Source: Lineus longissimus
Taxonomy: Eukaryota; Nemertea; Pilidiophora; Heteronemertea; Lineidae
Direction of reading: 5' to 3'
Assembly (NCBI RefSeq): GCF_910592395.1
Contig: NC_088308.1
Location: 6,773,001 to 6,837,000, forward strand
DNA: 64,000 nt
Notes under the pieces: model-generated
Database searches by the model: none
Seen by the model: only the letters and a program-made list of their open reading frames with translations
What the model was told of the DNA's origin: nothing
Position numbers and translations under genes: made by a program
Shown: piece after piece, positions 24,421 to 35,300 of the stretch
Position numbering within the stretch: position 1 is the stretch's first letter
Layout: each line of letters opens with the position of its first letter

Positions 24421-25335
24421 GTGTGCAGTTCAAATGTAAACAAAAATGTATTTTGGTACTTTTGGTTGCTGGACTTGGGTTTTCCCGCAGTAAGGAGCTG
24501 GGGTCAAATTTGTGGGCTATTGTTTATGGGTGCTGTGTTAGCCAATGCTAGCCCTTGATTATAAAGGGATTTTCAAATGAAGGTTACCATGGTCTGTTTA
24601 TGTGCTCACCACAGCTTTCAATACTTGATGTATCTGAAGAGGCACTCTGAACTTGGCATGGACTTATCAAGGAGCTGCTCACGGTGCTGAACTTCTAGCT
24701 TGCCTGTCGACTAATGTGCCTTGCCCGAGATCATGCTACATGTAGGAGGAGCACGCATTTTAGAGTTATAGTAGTGATAGAGAATAATTAGTTTGAGCCA
24801 TTTGGAAGCCGACATGTGAAGGCCTATCTGGGTTCTCCTTCTTCTCCGTATAAAAAGGGGCATATTGCTGACTAAGGAACGAGGCATATTCACATTGCCT
24901 CATCATCTCTATCAGACCAATTGATATTCTTTTATGTGCACGCAAACAGCACGCCACAGGGTCCGAGTCTGTGGACAAATGGTTGGTTTAATTTTTCTCT
25001 TCGATATTGCTCCTTTGATATTGCATTAGATTTTCATTGCAATTCCATCTATTCAAGGTATAGCCCATTTGAACCTGCCTGCGCCACGGGTACAATGCTA
25101 GTACCCTTATAATTATGAGAAGAATGCAGACTATAAGCCCAAATCGAGCACTCCGTCGGGCCTACAATGTACTAACAGAGCTTTGGCTTAGGCCGCACTG
25201 ACTTTACTCAGGGAGATAACCCAAAGTTAAAAGATAACGCTAAAGTAAGTGACGTAACTTATGTTGAACAACCGGCCGAGGTCCCTGATAGTCAAAATCG
25301 AATATACTGTAGCATACAACGTGGTCTTATTTGCA
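24421..25335. other. Intergenic DNA / 3' flank of the glycosyltransferase gene
   Basis: Nothing recognised. The short frames have no motif. The part next to 25336 is probably the glycosyltransferase 3' UTR, but no canonical AATAAA was seen close to the stop. Confidence 0.4.
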
Positions 25336-26649
25336 CTACGATTTCGGAAGAACCAATTCCTTTGGGTACCAATCACAGATGTTTTCGAAAAAATAGTTCT
25401 GTGTCCAGCATTGTGTTTCTCGTTTCACATTCTTAGCATAATGTTCCCAGCTCTGTTTCATGATTACTGGACCAACGTTCAGGGGAATTAGCATCACATT
25501 GGCGAAGCTACAAAACGTTGGGATCTGTTTGAGAAAATACTTGTTATTTGTGGAGCCGCTGCATGTGATGGCTTTGTTACAGGTGGGAACTATCCTGGTT
25601 GATTTAGCTAGAAGTCCGATGAACACATCTTCCGCCGGGATGAAAGGCACTTTCTTCCAAGCCCTGGCGAATCGTCCGACCACGCGTCTGGACATGAGTA
25701 TTCCGAGGCCGAAGTTGTACGGCGGGTAGTTTCTGTATGGATACACACTTTCCGACACGTAGAACTTACTCCTTGGGTTCCGGATAACTATACCAACACC
25801 ATGATGAGTGCACCCACTGTAAAGGTTTTCTTCCTCTTTCTTAGACAGCCCCTCTAAAAACCCAACGATCCTTTCGGTAAACACCATAACATCATCATCT
25901 GTTTTCAACACGTATCTAGTTTTGCAATTCTCTGAAACCCACGTCAAACCAGCAACTGTTTTCAGTGTAAGATTCCGGTATGTATCTTTGAAATCAAATT
26001 GAATGATGTCTGAAAAACTTTCACTCTCGTCACTAACCCTACGCATTTCCGTGTCGTCATCTATTTGTGCTAATAAAAACAATTGACGTATTTCACGGTG
26101 GTGAAAGCTGTTGATGCTTCCATACGTCTGCCGAATGGCCATTCTCTCTTTGTAATTCTTCACAGCGCTGAGGATGAGTATTAAAAGAAAGATTCCTTTC
26201 TGATCTACAGGATTATCATCGAGGTCACAGGTCGTGGGGGTAATCTTGACACCTATATCCCTATTAATGTCAGGCATGTTTGGCTGTGGTTCCCAAACCT
26301 GCCCTTTGAGTAATACTGGACTACGGAACCGTTGAACGCGTTTCTGTTTAACGAATTCCCCCAGCGGTCCATTCGGCTTGTTTTTGTTTATCATGGTATG
26401 ATTCCTAAAAAAAGGAGCTTTTGATCGACTTGTCAAGTCAAATGTTGACACATATCCGGGTACAGCAAGAATCATAGTGCCTTTGTTTTCCTCGGACCGA
26501 CGGCCTTTCTGAGTATTTCTGACTCCTGGCTTCAAGTCATTGTTTAGTCTCCATGTCCTTCGCCCGGGAAAAAGTAACACGTAACTCAACGTTGTTAGAG
26601 TCAGTACCACCAATGACATTTGCTTTAAGTGCCGTTTGCTGACCCTCAG
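25336..26649 (-). CDS. GT31 beta-1,3-galactosyltransferase-like type II membrane enzyme
   Basis: The open frame from ATG 26619 codes 427 residues. It has a signal-anchor at residues 2-17, a stem region to about 140, and a GT31 catalytic domain. Family motifs present: RMAIRQTYG (159-167), FLLAQ (181), DIIQFDFKDTYRNLTLKT (204-221), the metal-binding DDD in KTDDDVMV (241-243), YPPYNFGLGILMS (298-310) and EDVFIG (330-335). Enzymes of this family sit in the Golgi and add Gal or GlcNAc in beta-1,3 linkage to glycoproteins or glycolipids; the exact donor is not readable. The frame stays open 10 codons above the ATG to a good acceptor (ttttccttccag, exon starting at 26649), adding a basic LRVSKRHLKQ tail before the anchor. 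The true start may thus lie in an upstream exon. Conserved cysteines include those in YSGC and the C-terminal part. The whole catalytic domain is in one exon, common in this family. Confidence 0.9.
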   Translation of the reverse strand: MRVSKRHLKQMSLVVLTLTTLSYVLLFPGRRTWRLNNDLKPGVRNTQKGRRSEENKGTMILAVPGYVSTFDLTSRSKAPFFRNHTMINKNKPNGPLGEFVKQKRVQRFRSPVLLKGQVWEPQPNMPDINRDIGVKITPTTCDLDDNPVDQKGIFLLILILSAVKNYKERMAIRQTYGSINSFHHREIRQLFLLAQIDDDTEMRRVSDESESFSDIIQFDFKDTYRNLTLKTVAGLTWVSENCKTRYVLKTDDDVMVFTERIVGFLEGLSKKEEENLYSGCTHHGVGIVIRNPRSKFYVSESVYPYRNYPPYNFGLGILMSRRVVGRFARAWKKVPFIPAEDVFIGLLAKSTRIVPTCNKAITCSGSTNNKYFLKQIPTFCSFANVMLIPLNVGPVIMKQSWEHYAKNVKRETQCWTQNYFFENICDWYPKELVLPKS

Positions 26650-26754
26650 CTGGAAGGAAAATGATAAAAGCTGAACTGACAGTTAGAACAGTTTTCAAAA
26701 TTGCTACATCGAAGTTACATTGCGAAAAACAAAATGTATGCAAGCCGCTGTGAC

Positions 26755-26779
26755 GTCGTCATCCGGGAATGATGACGAC
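26755..26779. promoter_or_regulatory. Perfect 9-bp-stem hairpin with CRE-like half site
   Basis: gtcgtcatc and gatgacgac flank a 7-base loop. The left arm overlaps tgacgtcg, close to an ATF/CREB site (TGACGTCA). It lies 136 bp upstream of the glycosyltransferase ATG, but may be within an intron if the acceptor at 26650 is used. A regulatory role is only suggested. Confidence 0.3.
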
Positions 26780-26799
26780 ACACATGGAACTGAGTCGAT

Positions 26800-27719
26800 C
26801 GCCATGCAAGATATATATGGCAAGGAGCTTGTGAGTCAAATCAAATATGAATCGAGTATGAGCGCGAGACAAATTCTGAATATTATATACACAAAATTTA
26901 ACATTTTTTACAGATTTTGTAATATTTGTTTCTAAATAACTGATTGAGAGTACATCTTTGAAGCTCAGTTGTAGACGCACCTAAAACCAGATGTTTGAGT
27001 TAATGCAAAAATAATCACGGAGTTATGATCAAGAGCAAACTACTAACCTTAGGTACACACATTGTCAGTGTTAATTTCGTTTGATTCCGAAAATCACTTC
27101 TGGAATCACAGTAAATGTCCTCGCTTGATTTGTGTGTACATGTTCATACTGCCACATCTCCTAGTAATTCAGCTATGGATTGAATCTACGTATCAACACG
27201 TTGAAAAAAACCATGCAGTCTGCGATGGATGCAAAGGTACTTTTTTCTCGGTGCAGCTTGGCAGTGGGAGGAAAACGAATCAACTCGTAACGCGGAGGCA
27301 AATACCCCCTTCCAGGTGGTTCTTAGCAGTACCTAATTACAAGACATTGATCAATGTACCCAGGACACCATGTGTGAAAATAATTGTGAGCATGGCCAAT
27401 CTGCTGCAGATTCATAATAATTTATGATTCCAACCGTTATTGTCATGATATTTATAGAAAAATAATATCTACAGATTTACCATCCTGGCTTTCCAAATAA
27501 CAACAGCTGTCGGATTCATCGGTTTATTCATATAGATAAAAATATTGACAAAACAGGGACTATAGGAGATTATATTAGAAGCGCGTTTAAAAATGACCTT
27601 ATAGATCAAATCAGCATGAAATCCATGGTACTGCCAAGCTGCTACATATACTTGCACACTATCAAACAACAGTCACGATTTCTTTATTGATTAAAAACAG
27701 CAGTCAAACTAACCACTGC
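26800..27719. other. Upstream of the glycosyltransferase gene, nothing recognised
   Basis: A 121-codon frame at 27062-27427 (+) has no motif or hydrophobic pattern that supports it. No first exon for the glycosyltransferase could be fixed here. Confidence 0.35.
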
Positions 27720-27802
27720 ATTCAAGCGCTTTGAGCGGCCAGTTGATGGTTGGATACTGCGCTATATAAGACTCGTATTATTATTATTATTATATTATTA
27801 TT
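27720..27802 (+). mobile_element. SINE-like 3' tail ending in (TTA)n
   Basis: The block contains caagcgctttgagcgg, then ctgcgctatataagactcg, followed by a run of TTA triplets. The pair 'gcgctttgag ... gcgctatataa' plus a simple repeat is, as I recall, common at the 3' end of many animal SINEs. No A or B box was found just upstream, so this looks like a truncated copy. Confidence 0.5.
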
Positions 27803-30800
27803 TAAATGTGACGGGTGGTTAGAAAATCTGCTGAATCATAGCGTCATTACTCGCCGACGCCTGCTTCGATAAACGACGGGGAAATCATAGCCGAGCTTAT
27901 CCTTAAATCATTTGCACACAAGGCGCACTACACCGAATCAGCTAAATTAAATAGCTTTGACCTAAAATATTATTACACAATTGTTCCATGAATGAGAAAA
28001 AAAGATAGTTCTCAAGCGATTAAAGGTCACCCCAAATTTAGTGATGAATGCAGCGATGTTATTACCTTCGTCCGGGACAACGTCCTACACCAATCCTTGA
28101 TGCTATGGTGGCCAGTGGCGTGATTCTTGCAGACTCGTTGTTTCAATTTTTGTGACATATTTCATTGAAGTTTCATTTTAGTGAGAGTCATAAGGCATAT
28201 TTCTGGATTGAAGGTTTGCTGACGTCTGAAAAATTCATGGTATTGCTGATGAAGGCCTTCCTCTAAAAAGACGGATTCTGAGGCGTGGTTGCAACGTTAA
28301 TGGTTATATTTATTCTATTCATAGAAGAATATTTACAACCAGCAGATGAATAAATATACAATGTTAACAAACAATAAATAAAATAAATAACCCGTCCCAA
28401 GATGATAAGTAGTGATATGTATAAGATTGCAATATTCACTCTTAAGAAATAAAGGTTTTGAAGCTTTTGAAAGAAAAGAGTTGTCAGCCAAGACAAATAA
28501 CGCACCCCGAAGAGGTTTTTCAGCAAGTGCGATATAAACTCTTATTTTTGAGACTCTTTAGGTGGTTTTGATTTTACAAAAAATACTACGTGGATTGTAA
28601 CTTTGTGTTCGCCGATAAACCTCAAAAACCCTTAATTCATTAGAGTGTTGGGAGGAGTTATTCTGTCAATGCCACTTCTATCTTCAACATTTTGGCGTCA
28701 AAGTGAGGGAAAGTTAATTGCATTAAAGGACACCAGCTATGAGAAAATGTGCCTGCCTTGAGATTCCAGGTGAGCCAGCAACCGTGCAGAATCAAAACTA
28801 TGATGTGTGTACATTATGCACACACATAGCAAGAATTTATAAAGACTAAGTGTGTAGAAGCAATACTATACCATTTAGTACCAAATTCTGACACTAGGGA
28901 GCTCAATTCAAAACGCCTTTCCTTTAATATTTCATAGGAATTCAGAGGCTGTTCGTCTCGGTGATAATCTCTTAACCCAACAGTTGATTTTTAACTTCCG
29001 AAATAGGAAAATGTGAGCCACCAGTTTAGAGCAAAATAATTAGCAGGATTTCCGGTGTTTCAAATTCTGAGTCTTTCTTAACTCTCGATAATTTAGTTGT
29101 GCCTCTGTTTAGTATCAAAGTTGCTCCCCTTGTTTTTAAAGGAGAGTCATTTTTTTAAAAACAATATCATCCTACATTTATCTTTCCTCCTTCAACTCGA
29201 CGGTGGGGACCAACTTGTCCTTTAGGTCAGTGTACAAGCGTGCGGTGGACTAAGATAAGCAATGCTTCTGCAAAAGTCACGTTGTATTTGTGTGCGTGTA
29301 AAGGTCCTGTTTTTAAAGGCGCTTGAATTTGATTCAGCGGTCTGCCCAAGGATTGTGTGTGTGTGGAGGGGAGGGGGGCTGGAAGCGATTATGATCGGAT
29401 ATAAAGAATGCGCCTCCAGCGAGAGTGCAGTCTTTCCCGATATCCACGAGGGCGTGTCGAGTTAGCGTCCACATTGAAGAATACACCGGTTGAATCCTTG
29501 ACTGTCCCTGTTGTTCGTAGAAAATCTAGTCTCATCTTGGGTATGCTATTTTGGCATCAGGTTACAGGTTTTACTGGTTGTCAGTCACATTTACTCACAT
29601 ATGTACACAAAGATATGATCAGGTATAGATGGAACACATCCGGGCCGATACATGTATATACGTGTATATGACAAACACGCCAATAAGTGGTACGAGCCGT
29701 GACTTTGGAGCTTGCAGAAATGGCCGATATGTTGCAAGCTGTCATTTGTACATACAATGTAATACATCCAGTTTCTAGACGATATGTATTTCGGATGTAC
29801 GTTGGCCATCTTCGTAACCAGGATTGTCTGAGCTCGCGCGGTTATGTGATACCTACATTATGTGCGTCAGTTACATCCCACTACTAGAAGTTGTGCGTAC
29901 ATGTATTTGAAAAATACCGTGTAGCCCTAAGACTTAAAAATTCTAGTGAACAAAGTTGGAGTTGCAAACAACAGCCAGAGGCGATACACGATATTTTCAA
30001 ATGCACCACTTTCTGTAACTCACGCAACATACGTCATGTCTTATCCAAGCACATTGTACAGCAAAGTAAATGATCTTTTCCTCAGATCAGTCAGTCTTGT
30101 TTTATTTGTTATTCCATTATATATGGCTCTATATCGTTGGCCGTCATATTTCCCTTCTATTATCAGGGTCGGTTAGAACTTATGACGCAAAACAAAGTAT
30201 TAATGACTAAATCGTTTCTTGAAGAGGTAGAATTGTCCAACATGGCTGACGAAATGTCCAATAATGGGTTTGTTTTGTGTTAAATCTTATATATCACACT
30301 ACCAATGTCTTAAGGCAGATTTAGGTAGCTTCATACACAACTAAATTGAAATAGCGGACTGCACCATTCTGAAATCAGCTAGCGTTTTCTTCAGGAAAAC
30401 GTGCGTGACCCTGAATCCCAGTCATGTATTCGTGATGACATATACCAATATCAATAACCCTTATCCCTTACTAAGACAACCTCCTTGCATTCAAGATTGA
30501 GTTGAGACTACATATTACTTCGTCATCCTCAAGAAGAACTAGACCTTCATCGATGGTTGTCAGCCCTCGGACCAAATATCCGCTCCTGCTTTTCATCTTG
30601 ATACCTCTCCAGTACAGTACTATACAAATCCCCATACTTGATATAACATTTCTTTACTGATTGACAGGAAAGAATCCTATTATTGATAGGAAAGAACCCC
30701 ATACTATGTCCTTGGCATTCCGGTGCATTTTTCGAGCTTACCGCCAAAATATCACCCTTCCCAATCTTCATAAAACCGTACTATTCTGTCCTCGAGATTA

Positions 30801-31195
30801 ACAAAAACTGATGACGATCCGAGCAAATCTGCATTCGTCATCAACGAAAAGTGATGACGACCACAGAAACCAACACGACCAGCCTTCCAGGCACCATGTC
30901 AACAAAAAGCAGTAACGCCATAAGTGCAAATACATCAATCCCGACTCTTTGTATCATCGTGTTCAGACTAGCTGCCGGCAAGTCCAAAATGCAAAACGAA
31001 ACGAACGAAAAAAACCAAGTCGAAGAGTCCGGATCGGAGGGTGATCATTTCTCGTGCGAATGAATACAGGATAGACGAATCACAACCTGGCAAAGTCCGC
31101 CGGTATATCACAGAAATAATACGGCAAATGTTCAGAAGTACCATGTCAGTGCACTAAAATGACCAGTCCCGGATTCTCCAGCTGCGAGTCGTATC
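27803..31195. other. Intergenic DNA between the glycosyltransferase and protease genes
   Basis: No gene recognised. Two frames have a plausible composition, 30547-30771 (-) and 30851-31063 (+, Ser/Thr/Asn-rich), but no motif or splice context. A ~65-bp stretch at 28436-28500 recurs at 50764-50830. The end next to 31196 is probably the protease 3' UTR. Confidence 0.4.
28436..28500 (+). repeat. Dispersed repeat, copy 1 (cf. 50764-50830)
   Basis: Contains actcttaagaaataaaggtt, then gaagcttttgaaag and tcagccaagacaaa. It matches 50764-50830 over about 65 bp with scattered differences. Nature unknown. Confidence 0.45.
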
Positions 31196-32379
31196 TCACC
31201 AATACGTTCTTAGATAATTTTGGAGTCTTAAGTTATAACTAGAACTCCTTCTTCTTGATCGCCATCTTTTGCTCTTTTTATTTTTTCCTCTTCGTCTGCC
31301 GGTTCTTTTTTTTAAACTCGTCGCGATATCGTTTTTCAAGTTCCTATTCGTTGACGTAGACGATGTCGATGTCGACTGCACTGGACATGGACCCGGATGT
31401 ATGGTGACGTCATCGACAGCAATGTCGCCGAGTTTTCCGCTCCCAACCAACCCAATTATGGCAAGCTGGAAAAAACACATTTTTCGCCACTTAATTTTGA
31501 AATTAACGAGTCAAAGTACATTTGGAAGCCAACCTGCAAAAGCTTTGAGGAATGAAATTGTTTTGAGTAGAACATGCTGAATATTATAAACTGAGCTTAT
31601 AGTTTTGCCAGTTTTGTCATTTGTCTACGTATCCCATTATTGATGAAAGGGTAGTATTTTTTATCAACATGTATTATAGGAAAAGGGTTTAAGGACTGAG
31701 CTTATATTTACCTTGTAATCGTACTTAACCCCTGGTATGAACACACTGCCTTGTTTCCACCCCTTACCCTGCTCTCCCACTTTCTCCCAGATAACCGCGT
31801 CATCCATGCCAGATATTTTGATGATTATTCTCAATGTTCCTACATCCGTCCCCTCCATGTTGTACCAAAGACTGAAACAGTATCCTTCTGTGTTTGTAGG
31901 TACGGTTGGCGAGACCAGGGTGTATGCTGTCCCCGGTGTTTTGAATGAAGATTCTATGTAAATGTAGTGGCCTGAAATAGAAGGAGAAAGTCGACCTTAA
32001 GTTAGTTTGAAAGGAGAAAGTTTTAACCATATTTCATTTTAACGAAAACGTCATTTTAATGCCATTTTTGAACAGTGCATGCATACTCTCACTTTTTTGG
32101 TTGAGAGAAGTTTAAACTTCTCTCGACCAATCAGCAACGGCGAGTAGTAGACCAATCGAATCACTTTGCTCTGCCATCTGTTAAGTAGATTGGGTACCGA
32201 TCTTCACTCACCGTTTCCTGTAGTGTGATCATAAGGTGGTCCAGTTTTCGGGGTGGCCGTATTCCCACTGTTCCTAATCCATGCATTTTGGGAGCCAAGG
32301 GGATATGTCCAACCGCAACCATTCGTATCGAAGTTACAGTCCATCTCGTCAATGCCTGGCTTCGGGATTGGCATCACTG
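31196..32379 (-). CDS. Protease exons 15 (part)-17: MAM domain 3 and basic C-terminal tail
   Basis: MAM 3 starts DCNFDTNGCGWTY at the end of exon 32212-32473. It continues in 31712-31971 (HYIYIESSF, YCFSLWYNMEG, WEKVGEQGKGW) and ends LGDIAVDDVTIHPGPC in the last exon (31196-31465). Then comes a Ser/Thr run (STSTSSTSTN) and a tail of about 45 residues dominated by Arg and Lys, including KKRTGRRRGKNKKSKRWRSR, ending at a TGA at 31196. No transmembrane segment or GPI signal is visible, so the protein should be secreted and could bind heparan sulfate or another polyanion. The tail could also be processed off at its many basic sites. Confidence 0.87.
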
Positions 32380-35300
32380 TCGCCTTATATGGGCATGGGC
32401 CATCGAGAATCTTGATATCATCAATGGCTAGATCGCCGATGTAACCTTTTCGTATTTCCCCTTCGAACATAATCTAGAATGTAAACGATTTAGCTAAGTT
32501 TTTACGTGGATTACAGATTTTTTGGTATACGCGGGCCGTGACGCCCTTTAGAAGATATAGAAGACTCTTTGTTGTCGTCTTGTTCCTTAAAGGACGGTAT
32601 CCTTTTTTCAAATTTGAGAATGAAACTTATGATGCAGATGTCAATTTGAAATACATGTATGAAACCTGTACCACCCCCTCCAAGGGTTGGTGTAGAGGTT
32701 GCATTGAGAGCTACAAACGAAGACAAAGAAGATTTGACGTATGCCTAACTAGGAACTAGTAGACGGACGGAAAGGTATTTTTGGCCCAAATCAGATGGGA
32801 TGTTTCATCCCTATAATAGCCATACAAGTCAGCCTCATGTTCAAATATATACAGAGCCTTTTAGCTGTCTGCATCGTTAAAGATACAGCTTTTTAAGCTT
32901 CTCAGGAACCTGACGCCTTTGCTACCGATAATAGCTTCTTTTTTCCGCATCTACAAATTTCCTTTAAGATGAAAAACAGATCAGTTGCCTGGCTTGGTAT
33001 CATGTAACAGGCATTTGTCGCATTTCCCGGCAATGGTAGTTTTTTAATGTTTTTCTCAGAATTGACATGCTGTTAGTGTTGCACTCCCTGACTTTTTTAC
33101 AGCACGTTTTTACCCAAATATGTATCTCACATTTTTTTATGAAATGCTCTACAATTTGGATACAGTTTGACTGCAGTTAAGTGAATGTCGCTCAGTGCCG
33201 CTTCCTCTCATCGCTAACTATTGCCCTCATTTCCGCCTTCCTTCGAAATGTTTAGAAATGATTTTTGTGCTATTTCACTCACCATGAATTTTACAGAGGG
33301 CCTGACCTCGACCATGGCAAGTGCCCAGTTTTTCGTAGAGTCAGCCACCTGGCTCCACACCTCATACGGATTCCCAGTTCCCTCTATCACGTACAACGCT
33401 AGACCTCCTAAATCACTGCCTTGGATCAGGTAGTAAAACGAAATACATTTTGTACCGGCATTTTGAGTCTGGAAAGCATAAAAGTAGCACAAAATGACGC
33501 ACAAGCCATCATTTTTTTAAATAACGCATCTTTACAGGCCACGGGACAGGCCGCGAGCTCTACCATGGCCATTGATTATTCGAGTAAAATGCCATCTTGG
33601 ATTCTTTGATTCTAGTAGTCGATCCGCGGCCTTTCATAACTTCTAACCAGATCTTCTCTGATTTGAAAATACAAGTCCACAGCTTTGTCTATTAGGAGAC
33701 GGTCCCCAAGTCATTTGATATTAATGAAAGCTAAAGGCAATACCGAAGCGCAATCTGATCGCATAATGGTGCGCACGGAGGTATTACTTTAACTTCCTTA
33801 ACTCTCGGATTTAACAGAGTTCAAATTTTTTAAAGTGCTTTCATGCGGAAACAGTTTTTCTACCAAGTGCATATGTGTGTCTTGGTCATGTTATAAAGCT
33901 TTTAATCTCAGCCAATGCTGTGACGCTGTGAACTATTAAAAAGGTATTGTGAATATGGAGAAGATTTTATTTCTTCAGTTTTCGTAGTTTGTTGGTTCAA
34001 AACGTGCACCCAACTCTAACAAAGGACCAGAAATTTTGAGATATAAGATAAATTAACATTACGCAATCAATCATGGAGAAATATATGACATCAACAGAAT
34101 TGCTGATACAGCCTTTTTCCAACGATTGGTCGTATGAGTAGGTCCTTGAGCGTCTCAGGTCAAGGTTTTCATAATGCATCATGCATTATTGCACTGCAGA
34201 GAATGCATTAAAAATCTATAAACCTGGATAAGTCAGCACTTTGTGTGATCTACACGAACTTTTGGACAACATTTCATCGGAGATAAGGAATTTGGAAATA
34301 GCTTACCCTATACATAGGCGAGATAATTCGAGCCACTGTCGCTGCATGATGCTTTGAGGTATCGATGTGCAAATATTTTCCTAAAATTAAGAAGGAGGAA
34401 TATCATTTAAATGTATATTTGATATGTTGACTGGTCATTCTGTTCTACAGATGAGGCCAAAAGCTAAAAGGCAAGTTGTTGAACAAGATTTGACACTTCT
34501 AAGTAATGCAGCGCCAACGCCGATTTGTGCATTACCAGAACGGGTTCCGACAAGAGGGAGAAAGGCAAGCCAAAGATACACTTGTGGTGACATCTGCTTT
34601 ACTTTGCGAGAATTCGAGAGAAACAACAACAAGTGGTGATATCTGCTTTTAACTACATTGTAGAAATGCCAAGCGTGACGCGAAAAACACGTTCTTGTTC
34701 AAGCACCGGTAGTCTTTCTTATGAAGTGAACTGTTCGCCGACTTCCGAGCACCACAACTGATAACTACAACATGTGTGATCAGTATTTGATCTGTGCTGG
34801 TGACCAGGTTGTTCCTTTATAAATTCGAGGAAATGGGTCACGTTTTAATCCTAGGACTACTCACCATTTTGGCAGTCATCACGGTCACATATGGCGCTGT
34901 CGGTGGTAGTCCCTCCCGTGCGCAATTCCCAGTCAAAGTTGTCTGTCGTGTCTTGTCTAAACCCGCAAGAACCCTCGTTGAAGTTGCATGTTCCAATGTA
35001 CCTAGTACCTGTAAAATGCAAACTAAACTTTAGCTTTCACCACCGATATGGTTATTTTTGTCTTCAGCGCCTGTTATCTCTGAGCTCCCGGGTTCGATTC
35101 CCGGTCGGTCACGTTATGCAGAGAGAGCGACTCTCTTCGACAGTGTATAAGTTTCCTCAGGTGTTGCCGGCTTCCTCCTCCTTGACTTTACATTACTAAT
35201 CGACCAATATCGTTCATAGACCTAATGATTTCCCTCTGCTCTCAACACAATGTCTTTTTTCTAAGTAATAAATTACCTGGTCCGTTACTTTGTGTTGAAT

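Noticed and set aside
30547-30771. 74-codon minus-strand frame with protein-like composition
   Set aside because: No domain, no splice context, and part of it comes from a short direct repeat (aggaaagaa). Not enough to call a gene.
30851-31063. 70-codon Ser/Thr-rich plus-strand frame
   Set aside because: Low-complexity composition only, in the likely 3' flank of the protease gene; no other support.
35084-35112. Possible tRNA gene
   Set aside because: Only the T-arm and 3' acceptor part are tRNA-like. There is no D-arm, anticodon arm or pairing 5' acceptor strand, so it is treated as a SINE fragment.
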